Source: Macrothele yani (Eukaryota > Arthropoda > Arachnida > Araneae > Macrothelidae). From it: a DNA stretch of 64,000 bases. The DNA is taken from NCBI GenBank assembly GCA_039090855.1, contig CM077027.1, positions 106,367,187 through 106,431,186 of the forward strand, written 5' to 3'. Below are positions 53,735 through 63,832 of the stretch, piece by piece (position 1 is the stretch's first letter; the number at the start of each line of letters is the position of its first letter). Made by a program: the position numbers and the translations under genes. The notes under the pieces are model-generated. The model saw only the letters and a program-made list of their open reading frames with translations, ran no database searches and had not been told where the DNA came from.

Positions 53735-54275
53735 TCATCGTGATTTTTCGAACAAACGTAATGCTTTGGAACTTCAGATATTATTAAACTCACAATGACT
53801 TTCAATAACGTTTAAGAAAAGGTGAAATGTTCTGCTTTATAGTATTATTTCACAAGGCTCTTAATTATAAATTTACTCTGGATAGCTATGTAGCATTTTT
53901 CGGGCTGATACGTAGACAGCATATAGTCACCTGTACAATAATTTAGCTGCCAGGTTTCTTACGATAACACAATATGCAATAGCTGGTGCACGAAATGGGA
54001 GAGAAAGTGGAAGAAATATCCTGTGCGACAATTGATAAAACATTCATGCAATGCGCTATCCACAATAACCCATCTCGCTACGGAAGTTCAAAGTCAGCCT
54101 CCGAGAGACGATTGAAAATTAAAAGTTAATCCAAAAAGCACATCCGTGAAACTGTTCTTATTACCCGAAAAGTTGCCCTCATATGGATACGGAAAAAGTG
54201 AAAATAGAATTTCTCCGATAATATACGAAAGGAATTGCGGAAAAGTTTCTGAAAATTCAGAATTTTTATAGCGTA
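53735..54275. repeat. Long dispersed repeat, copy 2 (first part)
   Basis: Matches 47055-47338, 48561-48774 and the start of 48895-49200 as one uninterrupted stretch, without the Tc1 or SINE found in copy 1. It is therefore the natural empty-site comparison for both insertions. Confidence 0.75.
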
Positions 54276-54660
54276 CACTGTAAAAAAAATTGTAGATTTT
54301 ACGGTTTTAAACCGTTTTCCAGGGTGCCAACACAAAACCGTAAAATCTACAGTTTTATACCGTGTTGGAGCAAAGCTATAGCTTTGCTCCAACACTGTAT
54401 AAAACGGTATAAAACTGTAGAGCAAAGCTATAGCTTTGCTCCAACACCGCATTTAATGAAGAAAACAGCACAGAATTTGGCTGGAGCTAGTCACAGTCCA
54501 AATAATCAGGAAAACACAAAAATTTGGCTGGAACGAATGTGTTGAAGCAAAGCTATAGCTTTGCTTAAACACGGCATAAAACTGTAGATTTTACGGTTTT
54601 GTGTTGGCACCCTGGAAAACGGTTTAAAACCGTAAAATATACAGTAATTTTTTTACAGTG
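54276..54660. mobile_element. Palindrome-rich MITE (family D)
   Basis: 385 bp, TA at 54274-54275 and 54661-54662. Starts CACTGTAAAAAAAATTGTAG and ends with the complement, CTACAGTAATTTTTTTACAGTG-like. The arms of about 110 bp include GATTTTACGGTTTTAAACCG and AACCGTTTTCCAGGGTGCC. Three copies of AGCAAAGCTATAGCTTTGCT lie inside; the first extends to a perfect 34-bp palindrome (54362-54395). Copy 1 of the host repeat lacks this element. TA target and ends suggest Tc1/mariner-type mobilisation. Confidence 0.93.
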
Positions 54661-54800
54661 TACGTAAAATCTGTGAAATTCGGATTTTTTTCCGTCATTT
54701 CACGGAAAAGGTTGCATCAGAAATATATGCTTCGTTAGTTCACGAAGGATATCGCTGAAAGTGGCTCGTGAAGTTTAGAATTTTTTTACACTGTGAATAT
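54661..54800. repeat. Long dispersed repeat, copy 2 (second part)
   Basis: TACGTAAAATCTGTGAAATTCG and TTTCCGTCATTTCACGGAAAAGG correspond to 49046-49100, continuing the repeat after the MITE. Confidence 0.75.
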
Positions 54801-54952
54801 ACAACTCTCCTGCTTGTAAATCATAATAAAATTTGCTTTGCTGTATTTTTTTTTCTTTTTTACTTTTTGCAATATATGAAGATTTCATTAAAATTCATCA
54901 ACTGTGCAAACAATAGTGTGCAAATTTTATAGTACTTGTTTTACTCTTTCAG

Positions 54953-55087
54953 GTACGATCTCCTTCCTAATCTGAAAAACAGCCAATGGTCTTTCGAAAA
55001 TGCGCAGTGCTTAGACACAAATAAGCTCAACTTGACCACAAGTACTTATAAAGAAACTGCATTAATCCCTCCTAAAGAGCCTCAATG
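54953..55087 (+). CDS. Candidate internal host exon
   Basis: 135 nt preceded by a pyrimidine tract and acceptor (TTTTACTCTTTCAG) and followed by a consensus donor (GTAAGT). Only one frame is open: one base, then 44 codons, beginning YDLLPNLKNSQWSFENAQCLD and ending PPKEPQ, then two bases. The length is a multiple of three, so its phases match (two leading bases needed, two left over). The peptide is hydrophilic with one Cys and one possible N-glycosylation site (NLT), as in an extracellular or linker segment. No family recognised. Neighbours are all repeats, which fits an exon between long introns. Unsupported by a second exon in the window. Confidence 0.4.
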
Positions 55088-55449
55088 GTAAGTACTCTCC
55101 TCTGATTTTTATTATAGAGTTCAAACTTTGCTTGAATTAAAATAAAAATAAATTTAGCGTACTCCATTCGCCTACAGTGTTTAGAAATGATATAAGTTTC
55201 TTAATCAACGTAATGCATCGAATTTCAAAGCTAAGATTTACGAGTGGATTGTTTCTGTAAATGCATGTGTTTTATAACATTGTATTACATAACTCAGATA
55301 ACACTGAGTTGCCAAAAAAAAAAAAAAAAATCTGTGAAGAGCGCTACCATTTCCATTATGGGCCACCACACCACTTGCAGTAAATGGCGTCGTCCCCAAA
55401 CGGCGTATACACAAGTATATAGAAGGCAGATATCTCCGCAAGCTCAAGT

Positions 55450-55765
55450 ATTAGCATTCGCAGTTTAGATGGCAGCTTATCAGGATTAAAGTGATTTTGA
55501 ACGTGGTATGAAAGTCGGCGCCCGGGAGATGGGTCACCCCATCTCGGAAATAATCACGAATTGGGATTTACATGCTCAACAATTTCTAGGGTGTACCTGG
55601 ACTGCACAAAATCAGAAGGGAAATTCATAAATCCGTAGAAATTATTTGGATGATCGTGGACAGCGGCCTCTGACACGCATCGTAACATCCCCGGAGTACG
55701 ACATTGCCGCAAACACCGCACAATTCAGTGTCGGGGCCAGTAGTAGCATCAGGCTTGGGACAGTG
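55450..55765 (+). pseudogene. Tc1 transposase, N-terminal part
   Basis: From ATG 55470 onward: MAAYQD, a stop, then SDFERGMKVGAREMGHPISEIIT, the helix-turn-helix. Further on DDRGQRPLTRIVTSPEYDIAANTAQFSVGASSSIRLGTV (55650-55765), the second DNA-binding part. The frame stops at the foldback insertion and continues at 56727-56734 in the same phase (HRALCSMG). Confidence 0.85.
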
Positions 55766-56726
55766 TAGGGGTATGTAACGAGTGGTCGACATAACGATTG
55801 GCCAACACACCATTGGCCGACAGTAACGATTGGTCAGCATAACGATTGGTGGGCATAACGATTGGTCGACAGAAATGATTAGTCGACAAAACGATTGGTC
55901 GACAGTAATGATTAGCGGACAGTAACGATTGGTCGACAGCACGTTTGATCGACATAACGATTGGTCGACAGTAACGACTGGTCGATATAACGATTAGTCG
56001 ACATTGGTCGATATAAAATGGTCAACGGAAATTGGAAAAAAATATTTGAATAAGTGCAAACAGTTTGGCGGTAAATTGCCTCACCGGAAGATTGCCCCAC
56101 ATCTTTCAGCAACCCGGAAAATTGCCAGACACAGAAAAATTGCCCCACCGGAAAATTTCCAAATGGTTTTCATTAAGGGAACGAACACAAATCGCCGTTC
56201 GTCCGAGAAACGCTTTGAATGTGTGGCAATTTTCCGGTGGGGCAATTTTCCGAGTTTCCGAATTATGTGTGGCAGTTTTCCCATGGTGCCTATACCTAAA
56301 GTGCCCTGGGGCCCTTTAGGAAATAATATCGTTCAGAAGGCCTCTATATAGATTTCATTTAGAGTACAAAAGATGACACGGTGGCCTATTTGGAAATAAT
56401 ATGTTATAATGCTGTATGTTCTGAGGACTACATTCTAAAGGATATTATTTCCAAAAAGGAACGTTACGTTTTGAGAGGTCAGTACGTTCTGAAAGGTACC
56501 ACTGCGAATGTAAACCATAATCCTCTGAACCAATGGTTATCTCCACCAATCGTTGTATCGACCAGTCGTTAATGTCGGCTAGTCGTTACGGTGGACTGAT
56601 CGTTATGTCAACCAATCGTGCTGTCGACCAATCGTTACTGTCGACCAGTCGTTACTGTCGACTAGTCGTTATGATGGACTGATCGTTATGTCGACCAATC
56701 GTGCTGCCGACCAATCGTGCGACACC
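55766..56726. mobile_element. Foldback element with 17-bp-unit arms (FB1)
   Basis: The left arm (55770-56025) is built of 16-17-bp units of the type GTCGACAGTAACGATTG; the right arm (56530-56726) consists of the inverted units CAATCGTTACTGTCGAC and variants. The outermost 32 bases of the two ends align base for base. Flanked by GACAGTG (55759-55765 and 56727-56733). Inside are a second inverted set (56072-56165 and 56222-56284) made of 17-bp units CGGAAAATTGCCCCAC(C), and a 245-bp unique stretch (56285-56530) with TAGGAAATAATAT and its near-inverse ATATTATTTCC. No coding potential. Confidence 0.85.
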
Positions 56727-57454
56727 GACAGTGCATCGTGCCCTATGTTCTATGGGGCTGGGGAGCCGACGCCCAGCCCCGATATATTCTATGGGGTTCG
56801 GAAGCCCTCGCCCCACCCGGATATGTTCTATGGGGTTCGGAAGTCGGCGCCCCACCCGGGTGCCATTGCTGACCCGACGCCACAACGCTGTGCGCCTCAC
56901 CTGGGCTCGGAAACACCGCCATTAGACACAAGATGACTGGAAACGTGTAGCCTGGTCCAACCAATCGCGGTACCAATTGTTTAGGGGCAGATGACCGGCT
57001 CCGGGTGTGGCGACAACCCCACGAGGCAATGGATCTCGCATGCTATCAAGTGACAATGCAGGCCGGCGGTGGCTCTGTCATGATGTGGGGTGATTTTAGC
57101 TGGCACGCATTAGGATCCCTCATACGTCTGCCGATCACTCCGACCGGTGGAGGCTACGTAACCATCCTTGGGTGTCATATGCACCCGTTCATGTCATGCA
57201 ACCACTCTCATGGGTACGACCTCTTTCAACGCGAAAATGTGCTACCGCACACGTCCACAGTCGCCCGGTTACATCTGGAAGAACATTCCACGGCATTCGC
57301 CCTCCCCCCCCTCGTTTGCCCGGATGTACACATTTGGAATGGTGTTTACCGTGCCGTCAATGCCAGGAATCTTCCACTGATGAATATTACAGAATCGTGT
57401 GATGCTCTTCGGGAAGTGCGCACTCTCAACAAGGGTCTGGTTCATTTGCCCGAC
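56727..57454 (+). pseudogene. Tc1 transposase, catalytic part
   Basis: Resumes in frame after FB1. A 13-residue block SMGFGSRRPTRV is present three times in tandem (56748-56864). Then PLLTRRHNAVRLTWARKHRH, WKRVAWSNQSRYQL near 56960, VMMWGDFSWHALGSLIRL (57080-57130), LFQRENVLPHTS near 57225 and CPDVHIWNGVY near 57325. All three catalytic positions are changed (D to N, D to E, E to N) while surrounding motifs remain, so this enzyme could not catalyse strand transfer. A long open frame starting 57005 runs through here and on into FB2; its second half is not transposase. Confidence 0.85.
56748..56864 (+). repeat. In-frame 39-bp triplication
   Basis: Units at 56748, 56787 and 56826, each starting TTCTATGGGG, exactly 39 bp apart. 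They encode three variants of a 13-residue block of the transposase. The third unit is the one expected from related transposases. Confidence 0.97.
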
Positions 57455-58556
57455 GTTTACTTCACCGAAGGGTCACTTGGCCGAAAAGCACTTCACCGAA
57501 AAGATTGTTTCACGGAAACATCACTTGATCGAAACGTTTATTTCACCGAAGGGTCACTTGATCGAAAAGTTCATTTCACCGAAAGGTCTCTTTACCTAAA
57601 AGTTCATTTCATCAAAAGGTCATTTCGTCGAATTTTGAGTTTATCGAAAACTTTGGATTTCATTACAGGATCTGTTGAAACATGGTGCCATTTCCGAAGA
57701 CAGACCACCGAAACGTTAGGGGGTCACACTCAAATTGCAGTTTTGATTTTTCCGTGTCACAAAGAGCGCAAAGATTTAGTTTTAAGACAAAAATAATTAA
57801 TTTTAAGACCCTATGTCTCAGTTTAGGTTTTTTTAGTAAATTTTAATCATGCGTGCTCATGCTCATAAGGTTTCCACAAAAGCCTTATGAACATAAAAAA
57901 ATTCCCAGTTCTAGGTCTAAGGCCTTAAAATTAATGCTTTAGGTTTGAGCAAAAGTGCAGCATATTTTATTTTAAATATTATGTAACGCTTATGAATATG
58001 AGTAGGGTTAAAATCTGTTAAAATGGCCTGTATCTACGCCTACGTTCAAAAAATTAATGTTTTATGGTCGAGTAAAAGATGGAACATTATTTGCTTGACT
58101 TACTATGTAACCCTTATGAACATGAGCTCGTAGGATTAAAATTTGATAAAAAAGGCCCATACCTAGGCCTTATAATTAATGTTATATATCGAAAAACCTA
58201 CTTATGGAGAGGTGTTTCACAGCAATTAAAAGTGCATTTTTTATACATTCCCATAACTTTTAGGTGGCCAGTTTTTAAAAAACCCGCACCACACTCCAAC
58301 AGATATCTAACAACAAAATTCTAAGTTTTCGATAAACTGACCATTCGGTGAAATGATCTTTCGATATAATGAATTTTTAGGTGAAGTAATTCTTCGGTGA
58401 AATTAACTTTTCGATCAAATGACCTTTCGATGAGATGAACTTTTAAGTTAAGTGACATTTCGGTGAAATGAAGTTTTCTGTCAAGTGACCTTTCGATCAA
58501 GTGATTTTCGGCGAACTAATTTTCGGTCAAATGATTTTTCGATCAAGTGAAGATAC
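57455..58556. mobile_element. Foldback element with 17-bp-unit arms (FB2)
   Basis: The left arm (57458-57658) is an array of 16-17-bp units such as TCACTTGATCGAAAAGT and TCATTTCACCGAAAGG; the right arm (58324-58556) is the same array inverted. The middle (57660-58320) contains a twofold repeat of about 124 bp (AAATTAATG.TTTA.GGT..GAG, near 57927 and 58050; TATGTAACSCTTATGAA at 57980 and 58104). Interrupts the C-terminal end of the same Tc1 copy that carries FB1. No protein. Target duplication not clear. Confidence 0.85.
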
Positions 58557-58642
58557 CCTCTCCACAGTAGTACATGCACCGTCTCATTGCTGCCGTTACC
58601 GATCACGGGGTGGACCAACGCGGTGCTAGAGGGGCATACCTG
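58557..58642 (+). pseudogene. Tc1 transposase, last residues
   Basis: APSHCCRYRSRGGPTRC (58576-58626) is the decayed form of the SMPRRVAALLRARGGPTRY ending of Tc1 transposases, showing that FB2 lies inside this gene and not beside it. Confidence 0.7.
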
Positions 58643-58670
58643 ATTTTTTTTTTTTTTTTGCAGTTCAATG

Positions 58671-59095
58671 AATTTGACTCTTAACAGCGCAACAACTCCA
58701 TCAGTATCGCAGTCATTTGGAGTGGCCCAGTAGCTCTGGCCCTTCCCATGATGCATCACTTGGTCCTTGGTTTTTCGTTATTGGCTACTTATTCTTAAAT
58801 ACATTTGCATATGCTTTTAAATATATATTTCACGAATAATTTAAAATGCACTTTGACGGAGATACTTACTGTTTCCCAATATTTTGCGAGATATTCGTTC
58901 CGAGATATTTTTCATTTGTAAAGTATTTTGGGCCAGTCCCCATAACGAAATCCTGAATGCGCAACTGAATTACATGTACCTTAATCGCTGTGAAGGTTTT
59001 GATTATAACGGTGACAGTGCGGCTTTTGTCCAGAATATTCTTCATGTAAGCTCAAAGCGATGCAAAATTGCGCATAGTTGCTTTTTCTGATATAC
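58671..59095. other. No gene seen
   Basis: Unassigned spacer. Confidence 0.45.
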
Positions 59096-59500
59096 AGGGA
59101 GTCTCAGAACGAATGGATGTGTTTCAAAATGTTTTATGAGAAAATAAAGAAAATTAGAAGAACACAGTTTTCTTCACTTGGAGAAGCAACTCAAAACTTT
59201 ATAGCATCTTAGCCTGAATACCATGTATTGGTCTTATAACGTTCATTCGGCATTTAAATGCACGTAAGACGTTTGAGACGTGACGTCTTTACCAGTACGT
59301 AAGATGTGATCCTTCATGTCTTATAAATCTGCAATTGGTGTACGGCGCAGCCCTGGTCCTTTGTAAAGGTGCGCGAGAAGAAGAATGCAATGGGAGTTAA
59401 GTCGGACGACCTTGAAATCCATAGAAATACACCTTTCCGATCCATCTGCCTAAGAAATTTGTGTACAGAAATTCCCGGATGATTGCACTCCTACGTAGTA
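59096..59500 (-). pseudogene. IS630-like transposase, C-terminal remnant
   Basis: The end CAGGGAGTCTCAGAACGAATGG (59096) is followed, on the minus strand, by a C-terminal relic: NFLGRWIGKVYFYGFQGRPT near 59460-59400, RAPLQRTRAAPYTNC (59365-59320) and NVLRAFKCRMNVI near 59260. The block ahead of the catalytic residue is altered. Related to the families at 5430 and 44117. Confidence 0.6.
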
Positions 59501-60788
59501 GTGCTTAGTCTTGTCATTATTTTAGGTTCCTGAATTTGCAAAACTGCATTCTTTAGGTCAAGAAAAACTGATGATGGGGATGATATCTCCCCCTCCCCCG
59601 AAAAAAATACATGTGGGCTCAGTTCTGATTGAGCTGTCACTTTGGAACGTAGGACTACGACATTCAGATCGGAGAGTTCAAATGACCCAGTCGAGTGTGC
59701 TTTCAAAGCGTTTATTTAATTTGTTATAGCCAACACAGGTCTATGATATATGAAAAGTAGCTTACATCATTTTTACAAATAATGCTGGATACATTGCGAA
59801 CACAAAGCAGATCGATACACTAATTACCCAACGTGGTACTGTGTCTTCTTGAACTTCTTACATTCCTCATCCTCTCGTTTTGATTTTCATCACCTTTGGC
59901 TGCGTTTATTCTGCGAATTCCGCGGTATTGTCGAAAATGTAAAACTGTTCACACGAAAACAATTTTTTAAAATGTTATCTTAAACTGCTGCGATATGTTC
60001 TTTATATATTGGAATAGATTTCGTCGAGAGCTTTAAAACGGTACCACGCACAGTCGTGCTGCTCTCACGGTTGCCCAGATAGACTGAGTCAAACTGGGCG
60101 GCACATCCAGAAATATTGCATCATCTCCCCCGCGCACAGGGAGCTAGGGGAGCGTCGCCCGCACGATGTTTTGCGCAGTTTGCGAATTTGACTCCATGCT
60201 GTTTACGAATATGCTAACACGATTATTGAGCGGCACGTATTTTTAACGCTATAATGATTTCAATTGGGACCTATTTTTGTCCCAGGAGGTCGGCCGTAAG
60301 TCGCCCCATACTATCCGCGGAGTTAGACGTAGTCCTACGTCAAAAGGGACCACAAGACATTCACCTTGCCACATGCTCTTCCATGTTCGGTAGAGCCATA
60401 GGGCGTTTCCGATATACGCACGCAGCAGTTGTGCCTGTTCATATTCCGACTAAAGTACAAAAAATGTCCTTGTCTAAGACGATAAGGTTCCTCAGGTAAG
60501 CACTGGCATCGTCCTCTTTGTGTAGCCTATGAAATCGAAATTCGAATGGTGTTGCTTGATCTTCTCGTTGAACCGGCTGGATAGCTTGCACCTCGTACAG
60601 ACGAAATCTCAAACATTTCTTTAACCTTTTAACAACCATAGCGCCCAAAACGCCCGTACATACAAATTACTATAGCCACCCAATACGCCTGTCTTGAGTG
60701 AATCAGATTTCCTATCCTTACCTGTTCTTTAAATATTCACGATCCATGAGGGATCAGCAGGACTCACCGTCAGTAAAAATTGTCTTTC
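59501..60788. other. No gene seen
   Basis: Contains a GC-richer stretch at 60090-60190 (CTCCCCCGCGCACAGGG). Open stretches at 60254-60499 (+) lack a recognisable domain. Confidence 0.4.
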
Positions 60789-60790
60789 TC

Positions 60791-62126
60791 TCTATATATA
60801 AAACAGACTGTGGGTGTGTGTCTGTGGGTCGGATTTCACATAGAATAAGGCGACCTAGAGCGACGAAATTTGTTATGAAGGTACCTATAGACATCTTTTG
60901 GTGCACCTCGAAGCGATTTTTTTTATTTGAATTTGATTTTTAGTTATTTAATGTTACGCGTTTCTACCCGATCTCAGTGTGTCTTTCCGCTTCGTTGACA
61001 TCACCCTGATCACACTAAACGTTAAGGCGTGCAGAAAAGTTGTTCACCATAAATATTAAACGTTTCGTTTTTAGAATTCCGTTACGACTATTTTCATTCG
61101 TAAATACATTTATTACGCCCTTTTTGTAAACGTTGTTTGCCGATTGGGCGAAGAAGAAAAAAAAAAAAAAGAAAATAGAACGTAGTTTTTCAATCTGCGT
61201 TATTAATTCAAAAGTGTCATACGTCAAAAGGTCATCATACTGTGACGACGTTGTGAGCTAGAAAATAGAACGTTATTTTAACGTAATTCTAAAAAAGAAA
61301 TGGCTCAAATGTATCGTGAACTACTTATCTTCGCGCCTTCGCGTTGGGTGTGATCAGGTTGCATGTAAAGAAAGCGGTAAGTATACAGAATACAGACGAT
61401 GCAGTCAACTACCCAACTGAGTTTCTTAACTCTTTGGAGCCACCTGGAGTACCTTCACATATTTTAGAGTTGAAGATTGGTGCACCTATTATGCTTCTGA
61501 GAAATTTGTATCCGCCTTCACTTTGCAACGGCACGAGATTATCTGTCAAGAAACTAATGAAGAATGTCATTGAAGCTACTATAATGACTGGACTTGCAGC
61601 AGGCAAAAACGTTTTTATTCCAAGGATCCCGATCATCCCATCTGATGTCCCGTTTCAATTTAAACGTCTTCAATTCCCGATTCGTTTGAGTTTCGTCATG
61701 AGCAACAATAAGGCACAAGGGCAGTCTCTAAAAGTTGTTGGACTGGATCTACAAAGTCCATGTTTTTCCCATGGTCAACTATACGTTGGTTGTTCCAGAG
61801 TCGGAAATGGAGAAAACCTTTACATTTTTGCTCCGAATGGAAGAACTGTTAATATTGTTTATCCCAAGGCTCTACAAGAATAAGGTACTTTTCATCTCAA
61901 TCAATTTCATTGCATAAGCCTTCTGCTTTCAAACTTTTTGAATTAATTATATTGGACGTGACAACTACTAAATAATTCAAATACATTTTTGTATCCTAAT
62001 ATTCTATTCCGGGAAGTTGTACTACAAAGTTGTATAAACCTTGATTTACCAGTCTTAATTTAATTGCCGATATAGCTTTTACTTTATACTATCACTAGTC
62101 CGTCAATGACGGGTACAACCGGCTAG
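60791..62126 (+). mobile_element. Short Helitron
   Basis: The 5' end is TCTATATATAAAACAGACTG (TC start, a common Helitron pattern). The 3' end has a hairpin CCGTCA-A-TGACGG (62100-62112) and, eleven bases on, CTAG followed by T (62123-62127), the hallmark of Helitron termini, which insert between A and T without target duplication. The interior keeps only the C-terminal end of the helicase, so the element is an internally deleted form needing another Helitron to move. Confidence 0.85.
61344..61883 (+). pseudogene. Helitron helicase, C-terminal fragment
   Basis: 180 codons, unbroken to the natural stop. Reads [43 protein letters not shown], then [23 protein letters not shown], then the SF1 helicase motif V/VI region ([20 protein letters not shown] followed by [15 protein letters not shown]) and IVYPKALQE. 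This is the PIF1-like end of a RepHel protein; the HUH nuclease, the Walker A (motif I) and motifs II-IV are missing. One change in the usual T-I-N-K-S-Q-G string (N-N-K-A-Q-G). The lack of stops suggests recent loss. Confidence 0.9.
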
Positions 62127-62127
62127 T

Positions 62128-63420
62128 TGTTACTAAACAAAGACGTGAACTAACAGACAGTTTCGGGCGTTATAGTATTTAGAGGGATACGAGATTTTAC
62201 GGTCATGATCGTTAAAGGGATAAAACATCAGTGAATAAGGACATGTCCAGTCGTCGAGTAGCTCGCTGCGCAGATTTTATAGAGCTTCGAACGAAAGTTA
62301 GCCGTACGGTTTCAGTATCACGTTCTGACACGAATGGCCGTCTGGTAACGTATTATCTCTTCACGATACGATTTCCATTGAACTGCTTAATACTTTGCAG
62401 AGTGCTACTAAAAGAAGGAAGGTCTCGGCCGTACGTCGTTCTAATTTTTTTCACAGTGGTAGGGAATTTTGATTAAGCCGTCCACCACACAGACGAAGCC
62501 TTGCGCTGATCGGTCGCCATATTCAACACTCTAGCATGTGGTCTCTGGCATGCAGCTATGGCTTAAACTTGCGCATGCGCATATTCAAATACTTCCTCTC
62601 TGGAATAGGTAGCATGTAAAACTCTGAGAATGCCGCTGTTGTGGGATGAAAACCGTACTCTTGTGCCATTATTAATTCTCATTTTGCAACGTTTTTCCTA
62701 TGGTAAAAACTTTGTCCTTTCTCCATTCGCTCATGAAACATTCCTGAATTTTATACATTCTTTCTCGTGCACCCTCTAGTCTCTGTAATTTCGTACTTCT
62801 GCTAAATCATCATCGAGTATATTTTTAAATCGTTCAGGTCAAAGTGCTCAGACAAGCCTCTCCGTCATGACAACATTCCGTAAATTTGTACAAATGAGAT
62901 TGCGGGTTATACGCCACGTGTAATAACAAAATCTATATATTTATTCTATAGGGCTTTTCACTGTGAGTCCTATTTGGGGAGAACGGCTGAACGTAAAGAT
63001 ATGGTTGAGGTATCAAAATAAAGGTCTTACCATGTAGATGTGCCAGTCGAAGAGAAAAATGAGATTGGGGCAACCGTTCGGGCGTTGTGGGGCGGCAAAG
63101 CTCCCATGTAAAGTCTAAGGGAGAAGCGTGCGATTGACATTCGATCGCCTGCTGTTGACTCACGCGTTGTTGAAAGCGGAAACATGGAGGGACTGAGGTA
63201 GTCCAAAGTCTGAAGTCTCTTTTCTGAGCGAACCGTTGCGCAAAGCATCGGAACAGCAAACGCTCTCAAAGACCTGAGTGCGTTATGCCGTTGGACTGTG
63301 TGATGTATATATATAATTTAACGCTCATTCGATCCAGTTTGTTCACGAAGGTAAGACATTTTCCATTGTGTAAAGATGTAAATAAACATTCCGCTGTCCA
63401 TTGTTAGTGAAAATATTACG
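62128..63420. other. No gene seen
   Basis: Open stretches at 62231-62476 (+) and 62933-63269 (-) have no recognised domain or splice support. Confidence 0.4.
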
Positions 63421-63485
63421 GGTTACTGCTTACAGCCCATTGAGTTGCTCACGGTGGTCGCAAAACCTTCATTCAAAGAAAAAAA
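63421..63485 (+). mobile_element. SINE family A, 3' end only
   Basis: TTACTGCTTACAGCCCATTG, then GAGTTGCTCACGGTGGTCG and an A-rich tail, without head and body. Confidence 0.8.
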
Positions 63486-63832
63486 TCACTAACCTGCACT
63501 ATTGTCTCTACTGAAGTGGTTGAATGAATTTTTCAATCAAATAAAGTTTACATTTGTTGTTTCATATGAATTAATTCTTTAAAAAAAAGAAACTAACCGT
63601 CGATTCCGACGGGTTTTGTTTAGCATGAATTTTATTCCGTTTATAGGCGTAAAATTTACAAAACATTCGCAAGCTTTCACTGCCAACGGACAGATTCTTC
63701 AGGCTGCTGAATATAAACAGTTAAGAGAAACAGTTTAAGAATAGATGCAAATGTAAACTATTTCAAATCACTTATAGCATGAGACTCATAATGCGCCACG
63801 CGCCCATTGGTTGTCTAGCAAGTGGCACTCTT
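63486..63832. other. No gene seen
   Basis: AT-rich spacer. Confidence 0.45.

Larger units (their letters stand above)
55301..58670 (+). mobile_element. Tc1-like transposon carrying two foldback insertions
   Basis: The left end ACACTGAGTTGCC plus an A run (55301-55331, TA before it) pairs with the complement of 58641-58670, CATTGAACTGC plus an A run. The transposase relic runs in three pieces (55450-55765, 56727-57454, 58557-58642), separated by two foldback elements. Net length without them is about 1.3 kb. Confidence 0.8.

Noticed and set aside
45841..55087. Joining the short ATG exon at 45841 directly to the exon at 54953
   Set aside because: Phases do not match: the first ends in phase 0 and the second needs two leading bases; the joined frame stops within six codons.
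55783..56025. CRISPR-like array
   Set aside because: Units are 16-17 bp, directly abutting with no spacers, and present inverted on the other side; this is eukaryotic repeat DNA.
57005..57796. A 263-codon protein as a host gene
   Set aside because: The first half is Tc1 transposase with replaced catalytic residues; the second half runs into the arm of foldback FB2. Open by chance across the border.
61344..61883. Host PIF1 helicase gene
   Set aside because: Only the C-terminal motifs are present, with Helitron-type sequence and Helitron ends on both sides.
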